A stretch of DNA of 64,000 nt from Yamagishiella unicocca (Eukaryota; Chlorophyta; Chlorophyceae; Chlamydomonadales; Volvocaceae), in the NCBI GenBank assembly GCA_003116995.1, contig BDSL01000004.1, positions 434,001-498,000 on the forward strand, read 5' to 3'. How positions within the stretch are numbered: position 1 is the stretch's first letter; each line of letters starts with the position of its first letter. The notes under the pieces are model-generated. The model searched no databases. It saw only the letters and a program-made list of their open reading frames with translations, and was not told the origin of the DNA. Below, one piece after another: positions 55,242 through 64,000 of the stretch. The translations under genes and the position numbers were made by a program.

Positions 55242-58200
55242 ATGCACTTCAGAGCGTGAGTGTGGGTCCCGCCCTAGCTGTGTGGGTCCCGCCCTAGCTG
55301 TGTTGTGTCGACCCTATTTGTTGAACCCACAAGGAGGAGGAGGAGAAAAGAGAGGGGAGAAGGAAAGAGAAGGGGAAGGGAAAGAGAAGGGGAAGGAAGA
55401 GGAGGAAGGAGAGGGGGAAGGGAAGGGAAGAAGGAGGAGAAAGGAGAGGGGGAAGGGAAGATAGTTAACTGGGAGGGTTCCTCCGCCTGTTGCCCCTCCC
55501 CCGTCCGCTGCCACGGTGTGGGAGGAATCGTGAGCGGCGGAGGGGTCGATCCCATGACACCGAACCTCACGTGCATGACACCGAACCCCACGTGCACGAC
55601 GTGTGCTGACGGCGGTTGCGGTGTGGTTGCTTGCGGTGTGCTGGTGGCGATGCAGGTTCCGGGAGATCCTGGCCGAGGTGGGCTTCAACGAGGGGCGGCC
55701 CATCGACGAGGAGTTCTTCCGACAGCGCATCAGCGGCCGCCACAACCCGGAGATCGCCGCCGAGTTGTTCCCCTCCTGGCAGGAGGACCGCCGCACGCAG
55801 TTCTACATGGACAAGGAGGTGGGCCGGGAGGGGGGGTTTCAGAAGAGCATCCGCGAATCCACGGCCAACAAACCAAGGGGAGGCTGGGCGTGTGTAATGA
55901 GGGCGGAGGATATGCGGGGGAGAGTTCAGGGGGATCAGGGGAGGGGGTTGGGTCTTTGAGGCCTGTGGTAGGAGAGCGCCGGGGAGTGGCGGGTACCTAG
56001 GGTCCAGTGGGCTGGGCCTCATGATACGGTATGGGGCGGCGGGTGACAGCGGAGGGCTCCTCTGAGACCAAAGTTCACCTCGCTGCACCGATCCCCCCGG
56101 CTACCTCCGCCACCTCGCACAGGAGCGCTACCGCCGGCTGGCCGCGGCTGGTCTGGAGCCCCTGGAGGTGAGTGTGCCAGCGGCAGTAGCGGCCGCATCG
56201 GCAGGTGCAGGGGCAGCGGCAGTAGCTGGAGGGGGTCGGCATGATAAGCTGCCTCGCCATCCTGCTGGTGGACGGCCTCCTCCCACCCTTAGCCCCTCCC
56301 TCCCTCCCCCTCCTCCCTCCCTCCCTCCCCCCTCCTTCCTCCCTCCATTCCCCCTTGGCCTCCCTCCCTCCCCCTCCTTCCTCCCTCCATTCCCCCCTTG
56401 GCCTCCCTCCCTCCCCCTCCTTCCTCCCTCCCTCCGCTCCTAGGGCCTGCGCACTTTCCTGCAGTGGGTGCAGCAGCGGGGACTGCGCAGGGCGGCCGTT
56501 ACCAATGCACCCAGGTGGGTTCGGAGGGGTTCGGCGCGGCGGGGCTGGCAGATTGTGTCCCGGTGCGATGAGGCGGGGGAGCGCCTGGGCTGCCTGTGAC
56601 CAGCCTCGTATCACCAGCAGTCACCGACACTAGCCCTCCCCCTTGCATCGCCCTGCCCTTCCTCTCTGCCCACCTGCCCCCCTCCATTCAAAGCCTATGC
56701 GCCAGATGGGTCCTTTTTTGTCCACCCCTTCCCTTGTCGAGTCAACTGTTCTTTTATGTAACCCCCCTTCCATCGCCCTGCCCTTCCTCTGCCCCCCCCC
56801 CGCGCCTCCACCAGGGCTAACGCGGAGATGATGCTGACGTCGCTGGGGCTGGACTCGTACTTTGAGGTACGGCACGCGATGCGATGTGATGCGATGCCTA
56901 GCAGCACGCCTGCATTGCCGTATTCACGGCATGATGGCTCGTCAGACGCTGCCGCGGCGGACTCAGCCAGCCACAGCCCGCAGCCCACCAGCCGTGTCCC
57001 CCCCCACCTCCGGGGGCTTCCCATGGGGGCTTCCATATTATTGTTGTCGGCCCGCATAAGGCCCGCTCCGCCGTGCGCCGCCTGCCTGCCCCGCAGCACC
57101 TGGTGTTGGGCGAGGAGTGCAGTCGGGCCAAGCCGCACCCGGACCCCTACCTAACCGCCATGGAGCTGCTGGGGCTCACCCCGGGTGCGTGGGTCGGTGG
57201 GTCGGCGGATGGGTCGGTGGGTCGGTCGATGCGGAGCCAACGCGCGATTAGACGCTTGGTAGTTGGGTGTACACCGGCATTTGGGCCGATTCGAGGCAGG
57301 CAGGGGCCCGGGGAGGTGCGGGGAATGGTAGCAGGAGGTTAGGGGGCAGATAAGGATGGGAGGAGGTTAGGGGGCAGATGAGGGTGGGAGGAGGTTAGGA
57401 GGCAGATGAGGATGGGAGGAGGTTAGGAGGCAGATGAGGATAGGAGGAGGTTAGGAGGCAGATGAGGATGGGACGAGGTTAGGAGGCAGATGAGGATGGG
57501 AGGAGGTTAGGAGGCAGATGAGGATGGGACGAGGTTAGGAGGCAGATGAGGATGGGACGAGGTTAGGAGGCAGATGAGGATGGGACGAGGTTAGGAGGCA
57601 GATGAGGATGGGAGGAGGTTAGGAGGCAGATGAGGATGGGACGAGGTTAGGAGGCAGATGAGGATGGGACGAGGTTAGGAGGCAGATGAGGATGGGACGA
57701 GGTTAGGAGGCAGATGAGGATGGGGCGGAGCCAGGGCCTGGGCTTCGGGGTGCTACGTGGGATCCAGGCGGTGCCGTACGGGGGGCGAGTTATCGCCCCG
57801 CATGGCTCAGACAGGAAGCAGGACGTATCAGCCAGAGCAGCAGAACTCAAGAAGGTGTATACCTCACGCTCGTTACAGTACGTGCCCATCAAGGCCGCAC
57901 ATTGAAGCCTAAGCGTGTGGCCCGTCACTTCCCGCACCCCTCCCCCCACCCCCCTTCCGCCTCGCCAGTTAGTTTTTGGCCCCCGTTTCCTATGTCGTAT
58001 ACCCGGGTCCTATCGCCCCACTTCCCCAACTCCCCTCCCCCAGGTGAGTCGCTGATCTTCGAGGACTCTCCGTCCGGTGTGGCTGCCGGCGTGGCGGCCG
58101 GTGTCCCGGTGGTGGCGCTGACAACGGGGCAGGAGCCTGAGGTGCTCCGGCAAGCAGGTGAAGGAGGGAGGGAGGTGGCCACGTACATAGGCTCGGCTCG

Positions 58201-58636
58201 TAGCGACAGGCTCGGCCCTCCTGCTGCTCCCGTTGCTCCTGGGGTCCAGTGACCCAATGTGGCATGTGTCAGTGTGCTTCAACCCGCCCCCCGCGATTAC
58301 ATTGCCCTCCCGAGCTCTCTCGCCCCGCCGCTCCGCCCCGGCGCCCCGCCCCGCCCCGCCCCGCCGCCCCGCCGCCCCGCCCCGCCGCCCCGCTTCAACC
58401 CCTTTCCCCTTTCCCCTGATGTGTCGGCCCACGGGTTTCCTCTCCACCCCCTTCTCGGGTCCTTAAGTTGTACCCCCCCCCGGGCGTACACGGGTCTTCC
58501 TTGCAACCCCCCCGCAGGCGCTGTGTGGATCGTGAGGGACTTCCGTGATGTCATGACGGCCATAGAGGCGGCGGAGGCGGAGGCGGCGGGACGGGGCGGG
58601 AAAGCCAGCGTCGAGCAGGGGCAGCAGTCGACATAG
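55242..58636 (+). pseudogene. Truncated second phosphatase copy lacking the catalytic exon
   Basis: Exons equivalent to 2-8 of the intact copy are all present and in phase: 55656-55818, 56123-56167, 56444-56514, 56815-56866, 57097-57184, 58044-58157 and 58518-58636. Only the last 13 bases of the first coding exon were copied, so the nucleophile motif DVDGT is gone. The join creates an ATG at 55242-55244 followed by CAC TTC AGA GC and the original GTGAGT donor, which is in frame with exon 2 (MHFRA then FREILAEV). A product of about 222 residues could therefore be made, starting in the cap domain and keeping motifs II to IV. Without the nucleophile Asp no HAD phosphatase activity is expected. 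It may be a pseudogene or a pseudoenzyme; splice sites look undamaged. Confidence 0.8.
57338..57725 (+). repeat. 28-bp intronic minisatellite, phosphatase copy 2
   Basis: One unit longer than the copy at 52600-52965, and with a different order of GGGAGGAGG and GGGACGAGG variants. Confidence 0.9.
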
Positions 58637-60278
58637 TCGCACACAGCCTCGAGGGCGAAGGGGCGATGAGAGAGATGGCTGCCGAGTACCGGCTGCTGAG
58701 ACTTGAGAGGGCTGTGGCAGTACTTTATTCAGTGAGGACAGGGCTAGGAGCGGAGCGAAGAGAGCGCGCGGAAGTTGATGCGATGGGAGGTGGAAAGACG
58801 CGCGAGCCTGTGCATTCAGACGGCGCAAAGGTACCAGGGGAGGAGGGAGAGGAAGAGAGGTCAATTTGATTTGAGCCGGCGAGTGAGGGAGCGAGGTGCG
58901 ACCGCGGTCTAAGGGAACTTGCGTTACGAGAGGGAGGCGCTCAGCCGCGAAAGAGCGCTCAGCCGCGAAAGAGCGCTCAGCCGCGAAAGAGCGCTCAGCC
59001 GCGAAAGAGCGCTCAGCCGCGAAAGAGCGCTCAGCCGCGAAAGAGCGCTCAGCCGCGAAAGAGCGCTCAGCCGCGAGGGCAATGCGGGCGCTGGCGCGTG
59101 CGGAGTGAGCTGATGCTTCTGCGGGCATTTTTTTGGAAAGGGCACGGCACAACAAGATTTGAAGACGCCGCGAGTGGTTAGTCAGGTTGTGCGTCACGGA
59201 GATTCGGTTGCGAGAGGAGTTGCGCGCGGCGTGCAAGGTTGTGGGGTGCAGAGCAGGCGAGCAGGCGAGAGCCGCTGTCGATTTGCCGCGCAGCTGAGGA
59301 GTGAATACGACTGGTTGGCAGGGGCGTGTGTTCTGGCACCAACGTGCGGAAAAAACGTGCTGACGCGAGGGGGGGGCGAGGATTCCGTTCATGGCCTGCG
59401 GCCCAACCAGATAAATTCGGTCATTTTGCCGACAGCGCATTTACCAACCTTCCGCACCCAACTTGTGCCCACCACACATAATTGTACTCTCTGTGTGAGT
59501 ATTTTCTGCGGCGACAGCATCCATCCCTCTCCGTAGCGTAGCGAGGTCCCACTAGGAAAATGAGGCTGCCACATGTTCCACACCCTCACCTCCACCATGC
59601 CCTCCGCGACTCGCGCCTGGTCACGGTAAGCTCCTCCTCACAGCGCTGTGCGCCTCCTAGAGCGACCGGCCCGCAGCTGGGCGCAGTTGGACGGCTACTG
59701 CTGCCGCGCCGCTTGCCGGCCACGCCGAGACCCATGGGTCGCACCCAACTCACGAGGACCGAGTCGTCAGCACCACCGCGCGACGGCGGCTTTTCAGCGC
59801 TACATAACTGAGAAATACTTTTCGTGACTGTGGATTTGGGGCGCCCGTCCGACCTGCAGCCAGCGTCTTGATGACGCTTTGTGCAGCGGGCTCCCTCCTC
59901 GGCCCGCATCACCGTCCCGCACATCGCGAGGCTACGAAGCTCAACAATTGCATTCCAAGATCCACGCTTTTAAATTTCCTTTCGCTGAAAGCTGTGCATG
60001 CCGCTGCCACCGCCGGCGCGATGCGCCGCAACGGTCGCGGCCGACCCCCTGCCTTCCCTCGCGGCTGTTGCCCAACGAACGGTTGGCCGCCCAGCCCCTT
60101 CGCTCCGGCTGGATCCGCCTAGCCATGCACGTACTTCAGCCCGGGCAATCATTTACGAACTTTCCTAACACTTCGCCATGGCGATGTCGGGGTTCGCTGG
60201 ACGCCTCTTTCTGCTCCCTGGCCCCCGGCCCTGATTGCTTCCTGCCCGCCGCGAACCCCTCGGCCCCCCCGGTCCCAG
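58637..60278. other. Spacer and upstream region of the aquaporin gene
   Basis: To 60021 this repeats 53876-55242. The remaining 257 bp to the first recognised aquaporin exon are unique. Short ATG-initiated frames start at 59998, 60021 and 60178, but none joins the aquaporin exon in phase by an obvious splice. Confidence 0.45.
58938..59077 (+). repeat. 18-bp minisatellite, copy 2
   Basis: Seven units plus a partial, one more than in copy 1. Confidence 0.9.
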
Positions 60279-62319
60279 GCGCTGGTGGCCGAGTTCCTGG
60301 GCACGTTACTCTTCCAGCTGTTTTCGGGAGCCGTATCGCGGGGCCCCATCGAGACCGCTTCAGCCTTCGCGGCAATCAGTTGAGTCGCCGCTGCTGCCGC
60401 CGCCACCGCCACGAGCACTGCCACGAGCACTGCCACGAGCACTGCCACTGCCACTGCCACCGCCACGAGCACTGCCACGCTGTCCTAATCAGCTTAGCTG
60501 TGTGAAGCTACGTTCCCTTTCAAAAATCTAATAGCTTTAATATCTTTTGCAACCATCCTCTTACTTTCACATAGCATCTTCAGAGCGCGCTCCTCAGGTT
60601 GGTCTCATGGCTCCGCCTGTGTGTGCCAGCGAGGCTCGCAGAGCCCCCCCCCCCGCATTATATTTCCAAAATCCTGAATTGTCAGTGCCGACCCGGTTTT
60701 CCTCTCATACCACCCAGCAGTACCTACCCCTGAACTGCCCGCCTCCCCCGCCCCGCCCCGCCTCCACCTCGTTCGCCGCCGCCGCCCAGTGTACATGACC
60801 TTCACTCTCAGCGGCGGCCACCTCAACCCCGTCGTCAGCCTGGCGGGTGCCGGCACCGGACACATCGACCTCGTGCGGGGGCTGCTGTACGCCGTGGTCC
60901 AGATCCTGGGGGCAGTGGCGGGAGCACTGCTGCAGGTAGGGGCGGGAGGACGCGAGAACGCACCTCGTATGTGTGCGTATGCTCAAATGCGGCTGTGGGA
61001 GGTGTTGTGGCCGCCTGCGGCCCCTCTCTAGGCCCTTGGCCGGGGTGGCGGGGTGATTGATTGGCCCCTTGTCTTAGGGTCGCCCGGCAAACAACACGGT
61101 TGCCTGCGTGGCCCTCCCCCTCGCCTTCACACCCGCACACCTCTCGCGCCAACTGCCGCCAGGTGGGCCTGGTGTACGACAACGCGCTGGGCCACCCGAG
61201 CGAGAGCTGCTTCTCCCCGCCGCGCCACGTCACCGGCCCGCAGCTGTGGGGCTGGGAGTTCCTCATGACCTTCTTCTTCATCGCAGGCGGGTGGCTAGAT
61301 GGCGGGCGGGGGCTGAACGGCCGGCGGGTGGCTGGGTGGCGGGCGGGCGGGTGGAGCTAACATTGTAACCCTCACTTCGATCCGTCCTCGGTCTGTTGAC
61401 CCATCGCGCCCGTCCTTGCTTGTGCCCTCCCCACCCTGACTGCAGTCATGTACGGCGCTGTGTTCGTGGCCCCCGGTCACGGCACCGCCGCCCCTCTGGC
61501 TGCCGGCGTGGCGCTGCTGGCCGCCCTGTCTACCGGTGAGCATCAAATGAGGGCCAACCACCCGAGATCGACCGGAACGGCAGGATCTTCACTTTTCTAA
61601 TTCGCCAGGGCTCGGGAGTTTTGCTGTTCTCAGCTCCGTGCATGGGTACGGTGATAGGCAGCCAAGCGGCGGGCCATGTCACCCCCCTGCCCACTAAAGC
61701 CCTAAATCCTCCCCGCCCCCTCCAGGCGGCTTCTACACCGGCGGCTCGCCGCTCAACCCCGCCCGCGTGATCGCCAACATGCTGGTCTACCGCTGCAACA
61801 TATCGTGGGCCTGGTCCTACCTGCTGGCCCACCTGGCGGCGATCGGCCTGGCAGTGGCCTGGGTGTGGCCTGTGCACGGGCTGGGCATGTACATGGGAGG
61901 TGAGGCGGGCGGCCGGAGGGGCGCAGGGGTGTGTGGGCGGCGTGAAAACGCGTGTATGGGTGGGGGATGTACGGGTCGGGTAGGGGGGATTCCGCGTGGG
62001 TCCTAAATTAAGGCATGACATCGGCGCGCTCGGTCCGCGCCTCCCGCTCACCCCTCCCCTGCACTCCCCACTGTGTTGGCTGCATCCTGCCTTTTGCAGC
62101 TGTGTTGGCTGCATCCTCCTTTCCATCCATTCACAGGCTGTTGTCCAACGTGCCCTCGCCTCCCGCGCTTCTGCGACCCCTGCTTCAGGCCCCCGCCCCG
62201 ACTCCTTCTCTGGCGGCAGCACCAACCTGGGCACCACCGGCATGACGGACCCGCTTCTGGGTGCGGGCCGCGGAGGAGCAGCCACCGGTGACCCGGCGGG
62301 AGGCTCCGCGTACGCCTAG
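60279..62319 (+). CDS. Aquaporin / major intrinsic protein
   Basis: Six exons join in phase: 60279-60378, 60790-60935, 61163-61286, 61446-61535, 61726-61899 and 62189-62319 (254 residues from the first exon; start codon not located). The first exon opens with ALVAEFLGTLLFQLFSGAVS, the usual helix 1. GGHLNPVVSLAG carries the first NPA-box as NPV. GYEF-like WGWEFLMTFFFIA leads into helix 4, and GGSPLNPARVIAN carries the second box as NPA, with the pore Arg. Six hydrophobic helices are present. The tail is Gly/Ala/Ser-rich with DPLLGAG. The NPV variant and the Phe/Gly-rich helix ends do not fit a typical plant PIP or TIP closely; the algal MIP subfamily is not assigned. The third exon appears to use a GC donor. 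The gene lies next to the end of the tandem duplication, and its upstream sequence is partly duplicated. Confidence 0.88.
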
Positions 62320-63650
62320 GCGGACAGGGCAGCCCGGGGTGCCGCTGCGGGTGCTGGAGCTGCCTGCGAGGCCGCATGCACTGCGGCGCCAGGCAGCAGC
62401 AGCCCTGGGCCGAGCCGGGTGGCGCTGCTGCGTGGGGGGCGGCAGGGCAGCGCCGGTTGGGGCGTGTGTTGCGGATTGAGGCGGTGCGTGTCAAACTGTC
62501 AATAGGTTAGCTGGTCCGGGCTGATCCGAGCTGCGGCGGCCAGTGAGGCCGGGATGGGGCACCCGCGCTGCGGTCAGAACCGCCAGCAACTGGATTACAA
62601 CTGGCGCAGCGCCGCTATTGCTGGCGAGGTTCTGTACACAGGCGTTCCGGTGGTCCCCCGCTTGGTGGTCCCCGCTTGTAGTTGTTGTTGTAACGGTTAC
62701 AGTGTAGCGGTTGCAGTGTGGTGCGGTGATGTAGCAGTAGCGGTTGGAAGTGGCAATGGCGTGTGTCGTAGGTTGCGCCCCGGACAAGCGCTGCATTGCG
62801 CAGGCGGGTTGGAAAAATTGAGACGTGTTCTCATAGACGGCACCGAGTCACCCTCAATTGCGTAAGTTGCGGTAGTTGAAGCGGTTGTGTGATAGCGCTA
62901 ATGGTAGCTGGCGGAAGAGCTGCGGCCTCCGGGTTGCCAACCACCCACGCGGTCTCCCTCCCCCTCCATCGTAGGTAGAGACGTGTTGTCATTGTGGATT
63001 GATGACTGTCAATATTCCCTTCCATCCCCGGAAAGCGGAAGTGGATGAGGCGTTGTACGCGGCTCCACACTTTGTAGGCGCCTCCCCGCTTTATGCTGCA
63101 GCAGGCGGCTCCGTTGCGGCCCCCCCAGCGCTGCCGACTGCATGCCTTGTGGATCCACATGTAAATAATAGGAGGGGCCGTGACAGTGCCGATTGGCACT
63201 ACTGTGTCTTGACTTCCCATGACTACACAACGGCGTTGCGCCGTGGGTTTTAGGGTCCTCCCGCGGGAGTGGGAGTCGCGGCAGCGGCTCCTCGAGCAAC
63301 ACCGCCAGAACAGGCAACGCGAAAACACGCTAGCCCAGACCTGCGAAACCAGATTTGATCCAAAGCCAAGCCACAGCTCTGCGCGCGCGCCCGCCAGTGC
63401 GCCCTTCCCTGCAGACTGCAGACCCACGACCTGCCCTTCAACTCCCGTCAACAAGACAGCCACCACGCCACACCACGGCCCGCAGCTCTTCGGGCCTGTT
63501 CGCAGACCCCTCATCAGCTCCGACCCACATGGCCTCCTTCCCCCCATTGCCGCCCACGGCCCGCCACAAGCAGCTGCTCCCGCAGGCCGGGCACTGCCCT
63601 GCCAGTCTCCTCCTCTGCCTCATCACATGATCTTGGCCTTATCTGCCTCA
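62320..63650. other. Convergent 3' regions of the aquaporin and NUDC genes
   Basis: The TGTAA at 62689 fits the aquaporin; TTACA at about 62696-62700 could serve the minus-strand NUDC. No gene was recognised between; the minus-strand frame 63547-62831 lacks protein features. Confidence 0.45.
62689..62693 (+). promoter_or_regulatory. Candidate polyadenylation signal of the aquaporin gene
   Basis: TGTAA, 370 nt after the stop codon. Confidence 0.45.
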
Positions 63651-63669
63651 TCACATGATCTTGGCCTTA
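63614..63669. repeat. Exact 28-bp tandem duplication over the NUDC stop codon
   Basis: 63614-63641 and 63642-63669 are identical (starting TCTGCCTCATCACATGATCT). The unit carries the last codons and stop of NUDC, so a second, untranslated copy follows the real stop. Confidence 0.95.
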
Positions 63670-63773
63670 GAGAAGTCCATCTCCGGGTGAGCCGACATGA
63701 ACTTCTTGAGCATGTCCTGCTTCTGCAGCTCCTCGCTTGTGGGCAGCCCCATAGCCTTCTGGCGCTGGTCGAA
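63651..63773 (-). CDS. NUDC: NudC nuclear distribution protein, last exon
   Basis: A single exon of 40 codons plus stop, opening after a CTCAG acceptor in phase 0. [19 protein letters not shown] and [16 protein letters not shown] match the extreme C-terminus of NudC (human: [28 protein letters not shown]). NudC is a CS-domain co-chaperone acting with Hsp90 and cytoplasmic dynein/LIS1 in nuclear movement and cell division. The CS domain and N-terminus lie beyond the window. Confidence 0.9.
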   Translation of the reverse strand, partial: FDQRQKAMGLPTSEELQKQDMLKKFMSAHPEMDFSKAKIM

Positions 63774-64000
63774 CTGAGCGTGGTGGTGGTGGGGGGGGGT
63801 CGACGACGGTGACGGCGGTGGCATGGCAGGGGGAGGCGCAGGAGGATCCGGTTAGGAGGGGGCCAGAGAAGGGGCCCAGAGGAGGGACCCGGTTAGGAGA
63901 GCGCCAGAGGAGGGGGCCAGAGGAGGGACCCGGTTAGGAGGGGGACAAAGGAGGGGGACACAGAATAGAAACTAGCCGGCGAATAGTCCTGGGACACGCA
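63774..64000 (-). other. Intron of the NUDC gene with a purine-rich degenerate repeat
   Basis: GAGGGGGCCAGAGGAGGGAC and CCCGGTTAGGAG units recur between 63850 and 63950. No exon was recognised to the window end. Confidence 0.5.

Larger units (their letters stand above)
50512..55242 (+). repeat. Direct tandem duplication, copy 1 (about 4.73 kb)
   Basis: Runs from inside the first coding exon of the phosphatase through its stop and the spacer to a point upstream of the recognisable aquaporin exons. Copy 2 follows directly. The three breakpoint contexts (GCTGCACTTC, GATGCACTTC and GATGCGCCGC) share TGC, so the junction has 3 bp of microhomology. Confidence 0.95.
55243..60021 (+). repeat. Direct tandem duplication, copy 2
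   Basis: Nearly identical to 50512-55242. The offset is 4,731 bp at the start and 4,779 at the end. The difference comes from one extra C near 56800, one extra 28-bp unit, one extra C near 58480 and one extra 18-bp unit. A C-rich intron stretch (51610-51700 versus 56340-56430) also differs slightly, and a G/A difference occurs in the minisatellite (near 57442). Confidence 0.95.

Noticed and set aside
59998..60122. ATG-initiated frames (starting MPLPPPAR and MRRNGRG) as the aquaporin N-terminus
   Set aside because: No donor and phase combination joins them to the exon at 60279, so the start codon was left open.

Overview
The window is nuclear DNA from a green alga, most likely a volvocine chlorophyte of the Chlamydomonas/Gonium/Volvox type. 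The evidence is GC-rich coding exons broken by many GT-AG introns with C/T-rich 3' ends, Ala/Gly/Ser/Pro/Gln-rich linkers in nuclear proteins, TGTAA polyadenylation motifs after several stop codons, and gene families of a photosynthetic eukaryote. No bacterial operons, rRNA, tRNA or CRISPR arrays were recognised. Gene models were built by joining exons by hand and checking splice phase; those with matching phases throughout are the most secure.

Layout. 1-987 (+): 3' end of a NifU-like Fe-S scaffold gene. 988-18800: repeat-rich and gene-poor, with two unrecognised Ser/Pro/Ala-rich genes on the minus strand (4690-6501 and 11300-14113), a dispersed repeat family, palindromes and a 943-bp terminal-inverted-repeat element (16566-17508). 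18816-21436 (+): a doubtful gene with a long Glu tract. 22170-23888 (-): an F-box plus cyclin-box protein resembling cyclin F. 25378-27606 (-): a four-exon membrane protein of unknown family. 28890-32144 (-): KTI12, an eight-exon P-loop Elongator partner, divergent from a bromodomain gene (32820-38691, +). 40089-42786 (+): a complete eight-exon FAD2-type oleate desaturase. 44390-48557 (-): a JmjC/cupin-8 protein in which the first two iron ligands appear replaced.

50103-62319: a sugar-phosphate phosphatase of the HAD superfamily (SGPP type) and an aquaporin gene, disturbed by a direct tandem duplication of about 4.73 kb (50512-55242 and 55243-60021). The duplication breaks inside the phosphatase's first coding exon. 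Copy 1 keeps the catalytic exon. Copy 2 has lost it and is instead joined to a duplicated stretch from upstream of the aquaporin exons; an ATG made exactly at the junction is in frame with the remaining exons. 62320-64000: 3' region of the aquaporin and the last exon of NUDC (-).

The genes are housekeeping genes with unrelated roles (Fe-S delivery, wobble-uridine tRNA modification, chromatin reading, lipid desaturation, phosphometabolite repair, water/solute transport, dynein/chaperone function). The most interesting points are the phosphatase duplication with its probable pseudoenzyme, the F-box cyclin, and the JmjC protein lacking its HxD motif.
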